From positions 1 to 34,392 of the forward strand of contig JBKPDQ010000170.1 in NCBI GenBank assembly GCA_046728015.1: DNA of 34,392 nt, read 5' to 3'. Position numbers and translations under genes: made by a program. The notes under the pieces are model-generated. The model was not told the origin of the DNA. It searched no databases and saw only the letters and a list, made by a program, of their open reading frames with translations. The first letter of the stretch is position 1. Each line of letters starts with the position of its first letter. Shown here piece after piece: positions 8,677-15,413 of this stretch. Source of the stretch: DATAFO01 sp046728015. Lineage in GTDB: Bacteria > Actinomycetota > Thermoleophilia > Solirubrobacterales > 70-9.

Positions 8677-9135
8677 TCAGCGCTTGATCCAGGCCTCGGG
8701 ATCGTTGAGGATCGCGTCGATTCTCCAGGGCAGCTCGCCGCCGGCGACGTCGGCGAGCGTCACATTCTCGAGCACGGCGCGCAACCCCTGCCGAACCGCA
8801 ACCCAGACGTCGCGCAGGCGCTCGGCGGGACCCGCGTAGTGCAGCTCCTCCGGGGCGTTCTCGTGAATGTTGGCGAGTGGGCCTTCCACCGCCCGGATGA
8901 CGTCGGCTAGCGTGATCTCCTCAGGCTCGCGGGCCAGCCAGTAGCCGCCCTTGGCGCCGCGGCGCGCCTGGACGAGCCGCGCGTGCTTGAGCTCGAGCAG
9001 GATGTGCTCGAGGAACTGAAGCGGGATGTCCTGGGCCTCGGCGAGCCGCTCGCCCTTGACCGGTTCCCTCTCCGGTGCGGCCGCCATCTCCAGCGCCGCG
9101 CGCACGGCGTAATCGGCCTTGGCTGAGATGCGCAT
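8677..9135 (-). CDS. Rrf2-family transcriptional regulator, cysteine-free
   Basis: DNA-binding regulator of 152 residues. The N-terminus M-R-I-S-A-K-A-D-Y-A-V-R-A is the standard Rrf2 opening, so ATG 9135 is used, not the longer open frame. A winged helix fills residues ~1-80, with the wing R-R-G-A-K-G-G-Y-W-L-A. Iron-sulfur members such as IscR and NsrR have three cysteines near residues 90-110; this protein has no cysteine at all, like the cysteine-metabolism repressor CymR. With the TauE/SafE gene next to it and sir-cysH-sat-cysC nearby, control of sulfur assimilation is a reasonable inference. It is divergent from the PHP gene. Confidence 0.88.
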   Translation of the reverse strand: MRISAKADYAVRAALEMAAAPEREPVKGERLAEAQDIPLQFLEHILLELKHARLVQARRGAKGGYWLAREPEEITLADVIRAVEGPLANIHENAPEELHYAGPAERLRDVWVAVRQGLRAVLENVTLADVAGGELPWRIDAILNDPEAWIKR

Positions 9136-9141
9136 GCAGCT

Positions 9142-9165
9142 ATTGTCGCAAGTAAGGTCAACAAT
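9142..9165. promoter_or_regulatory. Inverted repeat in the rrf2/PHP divergent promoter region
   Basis: ATTGT and ACAAT lie 14 bases apart in the 32-base space between the Rrf2 gene (start 9135) and the PHP gene (start 9168). A site here could serve autoregulation, which is common in the Rrf2 family. The arms are only five bases long, so this is weak evidence. Confidence 0.25.
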
Positions 9166-9167
9166 CC

Positions 9168-9989
9168 GTGATCGACCTCCAGGCGCACTCAACGGTCTCC
9201 GACGGCCAGCTCCCCCCGGCCGAGGTGGCTCGGTTCGCCGCTGAGGCGGGGGTCACGACCATGGCCCTCACCGATCACGATGGCGTCGCCGGCGTGCGGG
9301 AGGCGAGCGACGCCGCGACCGATGCCGGGATCGAAAACGTGCCCGCGGTGGAGATGTCGTGCGTGCACAAGTACTCCGAGGACCTCCACATCTGCGGCTA
9401 CTGGATCGACGTCGAGGCGATCGCACCGGCCTGCGAGCGCGCTCAGCAGGAGCGGTTGGAGCGCGCCAAGGAGATCATCGCCCGGCTCAACGCCCACGGC
9501 GTCGAGGTCAGATTCGAGGACGCGGTTGCCCAGGCCGGCGCCGCCGACGCGATCGGACGACCCCACATCGCCAAGGCGGCCGGGGCCGGTCCCGACCTGG
9601 GGCCGTTCTTCGAGGAGTACCTGGTTCCCGGGGCCAAGGCGTTCGTGGCCCGTAGATGGCCCACTGCCGAGGAGGCCGTGGAGCTGATCCACCAGGCCGG
9701 CGGCGCCGCGGTGATCGCCCATCCCTACTGGGACGTCTCCGATCCCGAGCAGGTGCGCGACCTGGTCTCCAGCCTCGTCAAGGACGTGAGCCTCGACGGC
9801 GTCGAGGCCTTCTACCCGCCGCACACGGCCGAGCAGACAAAGCACCTGCTCGAGCTGTGCTCCGAGTTCGACCTCGTGCCGACGGGCTCCTCGGACTTCC
9901 ACGGCCCAACGCACAAGACCTTCAGCCGCTTTGGCGCCTACGACACCTACGGGCTGGGCGAGCCGCAGGTCCCGCCGAAGCCCGCCTAG
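9168..9989 (+). CDS. PHP-domain phosphoesterase (RNase AM / 3',5'-nucleotide bisphosphatase-like)
   Basis: Metal-dependent phosphoesterase of 273 residues, complete PHP fold, of the TrpH/YciV type. These enzymes degrade pAp or trim short RNAs; pAp is a by-product of PAPS use, which would fit the neighbouring sulfate activation genes. Probable metal ligands are His7, Asp36-His37, Glu62, His74, His133, His185 and Asp243-x-His245. The family usually opens with D-L-H-x-H; here it reads D-L-Q-A-H, so the first His is Gln5 and one trinuclear metal site may be altered. Start GTG at 9168 places the beta-1 strand directly at the N-terminus. Activity and exact substrate remain inference. Confidence 0.85.
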   Translation: MIDLQAHSTVSDGQLPPAEVARFAAEAGVTTMALTDHDGVAGVREASDAATDAGIENVPAVEMSCVHKYSEDLHICGYWIDVEAIAPACERAQQERLERAKEIIARLNAHGVEVRFEDAVAQAGAADAIGRPHIAKAAGAGPDLGPFFEEYLVPGAKAFVARRWPTAEEAVELIHQAGGAAVIAHPYWDVSDPEQVRDLVSSLVKDVSLDGVEAFYPPHTAEQTKHLLELCSEFDLVPTGSSDFHGPTHKTFSRFGAYDTYGLGEPQVPPKPA

Positions 9990-10009
9990 CGGTTACGCAA
10001 GCCGCGACT

Positions 10010-10045
10010 GACGCCTTTGTCACGCATACCGTGACAAACGGCGTC
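10010..10045. repeat. Dispersed palindromic element, copy 1
   Basis: TTTGTCACG and CGTGACAAA (perfect nine-base arms, spacer CATAC) are extended outward by GACGCC and GGCGTC with one extra base, giving a 15-bp stem. It lies between the convergent PHP and cysC genes, so it could also act as a terminator. A close copy is at 24123-24157. Read on the minus strand, it is in frame with the distal part of the cyclase relic and encodes T-P-F-V-T-V-C-V-T-K-A. Confidence 0.75.
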
Positions 10046-10179
10046 GAGGCCGACGCCAGAACCCCGCCCCGATCCTCGGCCAGCTCGGTGAGCCGTGCGG
10101 CTTCGTTGACCGATCGCCGATCACCGTGTACCCGAAGCGGTGCTCTGAGCCGATGTTCCCAGCAGTCCGAAGCGGTGCG
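10046..10179 (-). pseudogene. Relic of a class III adenylate/guanylate cyclase catalytic domain
   Basis: On the minus strand one frame reads A-G-N-I-G-S-E-H-R-F-G-Y-T-V-I-G-D. After losing one base it continues in another frame as V-N-E-A-A-R-L-T-E-L-A-E-D-R-G-G-V-L-A-S-A. Together these match the C-terminal half of class III nucleotidyl cyclase domains (consensus A-G-N-x-G, R-F-E-Y-T-V-I-G-D-P-V-N-x-A-A-R-L). Restoring one C near base 10111 gives G-D-P-V-N. There is no start, no metal-binding N-terminal half, and the cysC stop lies immediately upstream. A 12-base direct repeat, CCGAAGCGGTGC, occurs inside it at 10132 and 10167. The relic runs in frame into the palindromic element. I am fairly sure of the homology and sure it is not a working gene. 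Confidence 0.7.
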
Positions 10180-10725
10180 CTAGGAGGCCGAGGGGACCAG
10201 GCGCTTGTCCTCGAGGTAGTCGAGGATCTGCTGCGCCGACTCCTCGGGGCTCTGATGCTCGGTGTCGAGTATCAGCTCGGGGTTCTCCGGCGGCTCGTAC
10301 GGGTCGGACACGCCGGTGAACTCCTTGATCTCGCCGGCCCGTGCCTTCGCGTAGAGGCCCTTGACGTCGCGCTGCTCGCAGACCTCGACCGAGGCCTTCA
10401 CGTACGCCTCGATGAAGCGGCTGTCCATCATCTGTCGCGCCTCGTCGCGGATCTCGCGGTAGGGCGAGATTGCGGCCGTGATGACCGGGACGTCGTTGCG
10501 CGACAGAAGGTTCGCCACGAACGCGATGCGGCGGATATTCGTGTCGCGGTCCTCCTTGGAGAACCCCAGTCCCTTGGAGAGGTTCTCGCGGACGATGTCG
10601 CCGTCGAGGATCTCGAGCTTGGCGCCGCGCTTGCGCAGCTCCTTGACCAGGACGTTGGTGATCGTGGTCTTGCCAGAGCCTGAGAGGCCGGTGAACCAGA
10701 GGCAGAAGCCCTGCTGATCAGCCAT
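10180..10725 (-). CDS. cysC: Adenylylsulfate (APS) kinase
   Basis: Phosphorylates APS to PAPS with ATP in the cytoplasm. A complete 181-residue protein with P-loop G-L-S-G-S-G-K-T-T (residues 13-21), the L-D-G-D-I-V-R-E-N-L segment near residue 40 and the D-R-x-x-N-I-R-R-I motif that follows. The C-terminal part has the family's G-L-Y-A-K-A-R-A-G-E-I-K-E-F-T-G substrate lid and P-Y-E-P-P. It is the last gene of the operon; its start overlaps the sat stop by eight bases (ATGGCTGA), implying translational coupling. Because the CysH here looks like an APS reductase, the PAPS may serve sulfotransferases, not reduction. Confidence 0.96.
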   Translation of the reverse strand: MADQQGFCLWFTGLSGSGKTTITNVLVKELRKRGAKLEILDGDIVRENLSKGLGFSKEDRDTNIRRIAFVANLLSRNDVPVITAAISPYREIRDEARQMMDSRFIEAYVKASVEVCEQRDVKGLYAKARAGEIKEFTGVSDPYEPPENPELILDTEHQSPEESAQQILDYLEDKRLVPSAS

Positions 10726-11809
10726 CGGTAGCTGACTCCTTTCGGTATGCGTCGATCAGGATTTCAGCAACCTCGTCCCGGCTGAACTCGTGAGGCGGCT
10801 TGTCGCCGGCCTCGAGCAGCTCCCGGACCTTGGTCCCCGACAGGAACAGGTGCGACTCCTGCGGGTGGGGGCAGGTCTTCGACGAGCCCATGCCCTCGCA
10901 CTCGTGGCACCAGAAGGTGTGCTCGAAGAACAGCGGCTCGATGCCGAGCTCCGCCGTGTCGATGTCGTCGAAGATCCGCTGGGCGTCATAGGTGCCGTAG
11001 TAGTCGCCGACGCCGGCGTGGTCGCGGCCGACGATGAAGTGGGTGCAGCCGTAGTTGCGGCGGATGATCGCGTGCAGCACCGCCTCCCGCGGGCCGGCGT
11101 AGTGCATCTTGCCCGGGTTCACGCCCAGCATCACGTGCTCGGGGTGGTAGTAGTTCTCCATCAGCACCTCGTAGCAGTGCATCCGCACGTCGGCGGGGAT
11201 GTCGCCAGGCTTGGTCTCGCCGATCAGCGGGTGGATGTAGAGGCCGTCGCAGATCTCCAGCGCCGCCTTGGTCAAGTACTCGTGCGCGCGATGGATCGGG
11301 TTGCGGGTCTGGAAGGCGACGATCCGTTTCCAGCCGCGCTCGGCAAACGCGGCCTTCGACTCCGCCGGCGTCTGGTAGCGCCGCATGAAGGCCTCGTCGT
11401 GATCGGGGAGGGCGTCCGCCTCGATCTCGCCCGCCACGCAGCGATTTCCCTCCTGATACATGGCCGCGACCCCGGGGTGGGCCTCGTCCTTGGTGAGGTA
11501 GACCTGCTCCGCCTCCTTGGTGAGGTCGCGCTCGAAGACCTCACTGACCTTCAGCCGGCCCAGCGCCTTGCCGTTCGGGGCGATGAGCTCGACGGTGTCG
11601 CCGGGGCCGCACTCGAGATCCGTCGCAAGCGTGATGGGGATCGACCAGTACTCGCCCGAGGCGAGGCGCATGTCCTCACAGACCGACCGCCAGTCCCCCG
11701 ATCCCAGGAAGCCAGTCAACGGCGCGAAGCCGCCATTCGCGAGCAGCTCGAAATCTGAGGCCTGGCGAGCTGTGAGGGTCAACGCCAGCGCCGTGTCGGC
11801 GCTAGCCAT
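10718..11809 (-). CDS. sat: Sulfate adenylyltransferase (ATP sulfurylase, Sat type)
   Basis: Makes APS from sulfate and ATP, the first step of sulfate assimilation. A 363-residue homomeric Sat-type enzyme, not CysDN. An N-terminal PUA-like domain precedes the catalytic domain with Q-T-R-N-P-I-H-R-A-H-E (167-177) and G-R-D-H-A-G-V-G-D-Y-Y-G (261-272). A zinc-ribbon-like set Cys301-x-x-Cys304 and Cys313 precedes the C-terminal L-S-G-T-K-V-R-E. It overlaps cysH upstream and cysC downstream by eight bases each, so the three should be co-translated. All active-site motifs are intact. Confidence 0.97.
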   Translation of the reverse strand: MASADTALALTLTARQASDFELLANGGFAPLTGFLGSGDWRSVCEDMRLASGEYWSIPITLATDLECGPGDTVELIAPNGKALGRLKVSEVFERDLTKEAEQVYLTKDEAHPGVAAMYQEGNRCVAGEIEADALPDHDEAFMRRYQTPAESKAAFAERGWKRIVAFQTRNPIHRAHEYLTKAALEICDGLYIHPLIGETKPGDIPADVRMHCYEVLMENYYHPEHVMLGVNPGKMHYAGPREAVLHAIIRRNYGCTHFIVGRDHAGVGDYYGTYDAQRIFDDIDTAELGIEPLFFEHTFWCHECEGMGSSKTCPHPQESHLFLSGTKVRELLEAGDKPPHEFSRDEVAEILIDAYRKESATDG

Positions 11810-12587
11810 TGATGCCGCACTCCGTGCGGTCAGTTCCTGCCCAACGGCCGGCGCGGGCGTCCTCGCCCTCGCCTGGCACCGAGGTGCACGGCATGCAGCC
11901 GATCGACGGGTATCCCTGGTCGTGAAGCGGGTTGTAGGGCACGTGGTGGTCCTTTATGTAGTTCCAGACTCGCTTGTCGTCCCAGTCCGCCAGCGGGTTG
12001 AGCTTCCAGCGGTCAAACCGGATATCCCAGCCAAAGCGGGGGGCGTCGACGCGGGTCTCGGAATCCACTCTGCGGACGCCGGAGACCCAGCAGTCGATGC
12101 CCTCGAGGGCGCGCCGCATGGTAGCGACCTTGCGAGTCGCGCAGCACTCGTCCCCTTCGCCCCACTCTCCGGCGTCCCAGCGCTTCCGGAGATTGGGTGG
12201 GTTCTCCTGCACGAAGCGCTCGAACTCGATCCCGAAGTGGGCCCCGAGCCGGTCCCTGGTTTCGTAGGTCTCTCCGAACAGGAGCTCGGTATCGAGGTAG
12301 AAGAAGCGGATGTTCGGGTCGATCCGGTGGGCCATGTGGATGATCACCGAGCTGGTCTTCTGGAAGGAGACGGCGAAGCCGAGCTTGGAGTCGAAGGTCT
12401 CGATCGCCCAGGCGATCGCTTCTTCCGCGCCCAGCTCCTCGACTTCTGCGGAGAGGCGGTGGGGATCGACCGCCCGGCTGTCGATCGTGGGCACCGCGCG
12501 ATGGCCGTTGCCGTTGCCGCGGCCGTCGGCGACGACCTCGTAGTCCTCGTGCAGGGGCCGGAGGCGGATGTTGGTCGCCTGAGTCAT
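11802..12587 (-). CDS. cysH: Assimilatory adenylylsulfate reductase (CysH family, iron-sulfur type)
   Basis: Reduces activated sulfate to sulfite using thioredoxin. The protein has 261 residues from ATG 12587, whose first base overlaps the sir TGA (TGATG), a usual coupling arrangement; an earlier GTG at 12599 is possible. PP-loop segment near residues 75-100 (F-Q-K-T-S-S-V-I-I-H-M and Y-L-D-T-E-L-L-F). Cys148-Cys149 and Cys231-x-x-Cys234 are the four cysteines that bind a [4Fe-4S] cluster in APS-using enzymes, and the catalytic Cys257 lies in the C-terminal E-C-G-I motif. PAPS-specific enzymes lack the CC...CxxC set, so APS is the likely substrate. Confidence 0.93.
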   Translation of the reverse strand: MTQATNIRLRPLHEDYEVVADGRGNGNGHRAVPTIDSRAVDPHRLSAEVEELGAEEAIAWAIETFDSKLGFAVSFQKTSSVIIHMAHRIDPNIRFFYLDTELLFGETYETRDRLGAHFGIEFERFVQENPPNLRKRWDAGEWGEGDECCATRKVATMRRALEGIDCWVSGVRRVDSETRVDAPRFGWDIRFDRWKLNPLADWDDKRVWNYIKDHHVPYNPLHDQGYPSIGCMPCTSVPGEGEDARAGRWAGTDRTECGING

Positions 12588-14464
12588 CAGACCGCGCACT
12601 CGCCCTCGCCGCGTTCGACCTTATACGGGTCGGAGCGACTCCAGTCCACGAAGTGATCGAGGGTTGAAAGGCTGAATTCCACCGGCATCGCGAGGTCCTT
12701 CACCAGGGCCTCGAAGTCGTCGGTGCCGACCCGGGCCACGAGCTCGTTGAAGGTCTCGCCGGCGTTGCGCTCTGACTCGTAGTGGCGGATCCAACGCTCG
12801 ACCGCGTCGGGAGCCCGCTTCGCAGGCAGGCGCGCCTTCAGGCGCTGACCATAGACGACCTCGCCGCCCTCGAAGTTGCCGCCGAGGTGCGCGATGTACG
12901 CGGGAATCTGGCGGTCGCCAACCTTTAGCGATGCCCCGTAGAAACCGATCGTGCCGATGTGATGCTGTGCGCAGCCGTTCGGGCAGCCCGACATCTTGAT
13001 GTGGATGCGGCGCGTCAACGGGTCGGTGATGCCCATGGACTCGATGCGCTCCTGGATCGCCTGGTTCAGTCCCATCGAGCTGGTGATCCCGAGCTTGCAG
13101 CTGTCGGTGCCGGGACAGCTGACGACGTCTGAGATCTCCATCGCACCCGAGCCCGCGAGGTCGAGTTCGGCGAGCCGCTGCCAGACGTCGCAGAGCGCCT
13201 CGTTGCGAACCCAGCGCAGGACCAGGTTCTGCTGCACGGTCGTGCGCGCGTAGCCGCCTGTGAAGTCGCGCATGATTGCCGCCAGGCCGCGGAACTTCTC
13301 AGGCGTCAGATCGCCGCGCGTCACCTTGACGGTGACCGCGCTGAAGCCGGCTTGGCGCTGCGACTGGGTGTTGGACTCCACGAAGCGCTCGAACTCCGAG
13401 CGGTCGCCGTTCGGGCTCGCGTAAGCCCGGGGCACGGGCGGAGCCTTCGCCTGCTCATCGTCGACGAACTTGAGCCGCTCGACGTCGAAGTCGCGCTGGT
13501 CGACCCAGTCGCCTTCCAGCTCCTCCTCGACCAGCTCGCGGAAGGCGTCGATGCCGATCTTGTCGATCAGCACCTTGATCCGTGCCCGCGCGCGGTTGAC
13601 GCGCAGCCATTCCTGCCGGTCGAAGATCCGGAACACCGCTTCGGAGACCTTCAGGTAGTCGCCGTTGTCGAGCTCGACGAACTCGTACAGGGTGGGGGCG
13701 ATGCGCGGCATGATCGAGGTGCCGCCGCCCACGCGGATCTCGACTCCCCTTACGCCGTCGCGTTCGCGGGGGATGAAGCCGATGTCGTGGATGCCCGTGA
13801 TCGCGACGTCCTCGTCGGTGGCCGTGAACGCGGTCTTGACCTTCCGCGGCATCAACTGCGTGGTCGGGTGCCGGACGAAGTAGCGCACGTACGCAGCCGC
13901 GTAAGGCGTGATATCGAAGAGCTCGTCCTCGGTGACGCCGGCGTAGGGGTCGCCGGTGACGTTGCGGATCGTGTTGCCGCAGCCTTCGCGCGATGACAGG
14001 CCGGCCTCCGCCAGCTCGCGGATCAGCTTCGCGGCGTCGGGCAGGGGGACGTGGTGGATCTGGATGTTCTGGCGCGTGGTGATGTGGCCCTTGTTGAGGG
14101 GGGCGTACTTCTCCACGACGTCCGCGAACGCCTCCATCTGCTCCGGGTTGACGCCGCCCATCGGCAGCTTCACTCGAATCATCTGCACGTCGGGCTGGCG
14201 CTGGCCGTAGACGCCCTGCTTGAGCCGGAAGCCGATGAACTGGTCCTCGGGCGTCTGGCCGTCGAGGAACTTGCCGGCCTCCGTGTCGAAGTCGTCGAAC
14301 TCGCGCTCGAGGATCGGGATCACGTGCCCGGGGACGTTTTCGTACACCTCCGGGTTGGAGAGCGAGCCGACCTTGCCCTTCTGCTCCTTCTTGACTACCT
14401 CGAGCTCGTGCTCGGCGACGATCCGCTCGCTCGCACGCTCCCGCTGCAGCGCGGTGGGCTCCAT
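12587..14464 (-). CDS. sir: Ferredoxin-dependent sulfite (nitrite/sulfite) reductase
   Basis: Six-electron reduction of sulfite to sulfide with a siroheme coupled to a [4Fe-4S] cluster. 625 residues from ATG 14464 (an upstream GTG at 14479 would fall inside the promoter repeat). Two ferredoxin-like and siroheme half-domains are visible: R-Q-N-I-Q-I-H-H-V near 131-140 and G-C-G-N-T-I-R-N-V-T-G near 161-171. The cluster cysteines are C450-x5-C456 and C494-x3-C498, the latter in K-M-S-G-C-P-N-G-C. It is first in the operon, with cysH starting on its stop codon. Operon membership argues for sulfite, not nitrite, as the physiological substrate. Confidence 0.95.
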   Translation of the reverse strand: MEPTALQRERASERIVAEHELEVVKKEQKGKVGSLSNPEVYENVPGHVIPILEREFDDFDTEAGKFLDGQTPEDQFIGFRLKQGVYGQRQPDVQMIRVKLPMGGVNPEQMEAFADVVEKYAPLNKGHITTRQNIQIHHVPLPDAAKLIRELAEAGLSSREGCGNTIRNVTGDPYAGVTEDELFDITPYAAAYVRYFVRHPTTQLMPRKVKTAFTATDEDVAITGIHDIGFIPRERDGVRGVEIRVGGGTSIMPRIAPTLYEFVELDNGDYLKVSEAVFRIFDRQEWLRVNRARARIKVLIDKIGIDAFRELVEEELEGDWVDQRDFDVERLKFVDDEQAKAPPVPRAYASPNGDRSEFERFVESNTQSQRQAGFSAVTVKVTRGDLTPEKFRGLAAIMRDFTGGYARTTVQQNLVLRWVRNEALCDVWQRLAELDLAGSGAMEISDVVSCPGTDSCKLGITSSMGLNQAIQERIESMGITDPLTRRIHIKMSGCPNGCAQHHIGTIGFYGASLKVGDRQIPAYIAHLGGNFEGGEVVYGQRLKARLPAKRAPDAVERWIRHYESERNAGETFNELVARVGTDDFEALVKDLAMPVEFSLSTLDHFVDWSRSDPYKVERGEGECAV

Positions 14465-14470
14465 GCGCGG

Positions 14471-14476
14471 AGAATA
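14471..14476 (-). promoter_or_regulatory. Candidate -10 box of the sir-cysH-sat-cysC operon
   Basis: TATTCT on the minus strand. Transcription starting 6-7 bases downstream would begin at or next to the A of the sir ATG (14464), giving a leaderless message. Leaderless messages are common in actinobacteria, and no ribosome binding site is visible before this ATG. No good -35 box is seen. Confidence 0.4.
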
Positions 14477-14478
14477 CA

Positions 14479-14498
14479 CAAATCCTGATTGGGATTTG
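14479..14498. promoter_or_regulatory. Perfect inverted repeat overlapping the sir promoter (candidate operator)
   Basis: CAAATCC, six bases, GGATTTG: perfect seven-base arms, AT-rich against a very GC-rich background. It occupies the region just upstream of the candidate -10 box, the expected place for a repressor or activator of the sulfate assimilation operon. The neighbouring cysteine-free Rrf2 protein is a candidate binder; this is inference. No second copy was seen before the Rrf2 or TauE/SafE genes. Confidence 0.5.
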
Positions 14499-14521
14499 GG
14501 TATTTGCGCGCCGCGTGGGCC

Positions 14522-14849
14522 TCAGCAGCTACGCAGCCCGTCGTTCCCGGGGCCGCTGCCGCCCGGGCACGTGTCCTTGCCCGGTCCCCCGATCAGCACG
14601 TCGGCCGCCAAGCCGCCCCTCAGGACGTCGTTCCCCGGGCCGCCCACGAGCTTGTCGCGACCGCGGCCGCCAGACAACACGTCAGCCCCGCTGGCCGCCG
14701 CAGACCCCGTCGCGGTTCTGTGCGCCGACCAGGCGGTCCTGTCCGCCCAGGCCGACGATGCCGTTTCGTCGGCCGTCACCTCTCAGCCGGTCACCGTCCG
14801 CTGTACCGAGGATGTCGACCGCAATGCCGCCGCCACGCTGCTTTGAGTC
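14522..14849 (-). pseudogene. Relic of an RTX-type calcium-binding repeat protein
   Basis: Two minus-strand frames together form a run of G-G-x-G-x-D-x-L repeats. The first part reads I-L-G-T-A-D-G-D-R-L-R-G-D-G, then G-L-G-G-Q-D-R-L-V-G-A and V-C-G-G-Q. The second, in another frame, continues G-A-D-V-L-S-G-G-R-G-R-D-K-L-V-G-G-P-G-N-D-V-L to a cysteine-containing end (L-R-S-C-stop). Removing one base near 14686 joins them into G-G-Q-G-A-D-V-L. No start codon or signal peptide belongs to it; upstream lies the dodecin stop codon, in the same frame as the first part. RTX repeats bind calcium in secreted proteins. This looks like the C-terminal remnant of such a gene. Confidence 0.65.
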
Positions 14850-15059
14850 CTAGTTGACGTCGGTTCCCTCCACGAGGAAGGCGACCCGGACGTGTGCGCG
14901 GTACTCGTCGAGGTTCTCGCCCCGGATTCCGGTCGAGACGATGTCTACGGCGCGGATGTTGCGCAGCGAGCTCTGCGCCTGGGTCAGCGCCTGCTTGGCC
15001 GCGTCGTCGGTTGACGTCTTCGAACTGCCGACCAGCTCGATGATCTTGACTACTGCCAC
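14850..15059 (-). CDS. Dodecin family flavin-binding protein
   Basis: Small protein of 69 residues, the usual dodecin size, forming dodecameric shells that store or buffer flavin (or CoA in some members). Sequence features are V-K-I-I-E-L-V-G-S-S-K-T-S at the start, then D-D-A-A-K-Q-A-L-T-Q-A-Q-S-S-L-R-N-I-R and a C-terminal strand Y-R-A-H-V-R-V-A-F-L-V-E. The start GTG at 15059 is chosen because the family begins there and a strong AGGAGGAG ribosome binding site lies just ahead; a longer open frame exists but is not conserved-looking. Probably a single-gene transcript. Confidence 0.92.
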   Translation of the reverse strand: MAVVKIIELVGSSKTSTDDAAKQALTQAQSSLRNIRAVDIVSTGIRGENLDEYRAHVRVAFLVEGTDVN

Positions 15060-15106
15060 TGTCTCCTCCTCATTCCCCGGGGTGGGCCCGGATGGTGGGC
15101 TGTGTT

Positions 15107-15379
15107 CTATCCCGAACCGCCGCTCGGAGCAAGCCCGGGCCCACCACCGGGCGCGGGTCCCCAGCGGCGGCCGCTGACTTGGCGTGCGGAGATTCCCTCC
15201 TCGAGAGCCGCTCGCAGCCATGGGCCCTGCGGCCCGCCGGCGCTCTCGGGCGGCGGCGCCGTCTCGGCCAGGAACTGCTCCACCGCGGCCGCGATGGCCG
15301 CTGCCTCCGACTCCGAGGCGCCGCCGGAGACGAGCTCGATCCGGGGCCTTGGTGGTCGGCGCCTGCCGTTGGTGGCCAT
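15107..15379 (-). CDS. Small protein, possible acyl-CoA carboxylase epsilon subunit
   Basis: 90 residues. A basic N-terminus (R-R-R-P-P-R-P-R) precedes I-E-L-V-S-G-G-A-S-E-S-E-A-A-A-I-A-A-A-V-E-Q-F-L. Then come a proline-rich stretch and a single conserved-looking Trp (G-P-W-L-R-A-A-L) before a glycine-rich tail with another Trp. This order (strand, G/N, E-rich helix, Trp, basic tail) resembles the small epsilon subunits that accompany actinobacterial acyl-CoA carboxylase beta subunits. A beta subunit gene lies 1.8 kb away on the same strand, though not adjacent. The family match is by eye and uncertain; it could simply be a lineage-specific hypothetical protein. Its stop lies 47 bases before the dodecin start. 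Confidence 0.5.
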   Translation of the reverse strand: MATNGRRRPPRPRIELVSGGASESEAAAIAAAVEQFLAETAPPPESAGGPQGPWLRAALEEGISARQVSGRRWGPAPGGGPGLAPSGGSG

Positions 15380-15413
15380 CGGCCCACTCTAGTCAGCGCC
15401 TAACCTGCCCGCC

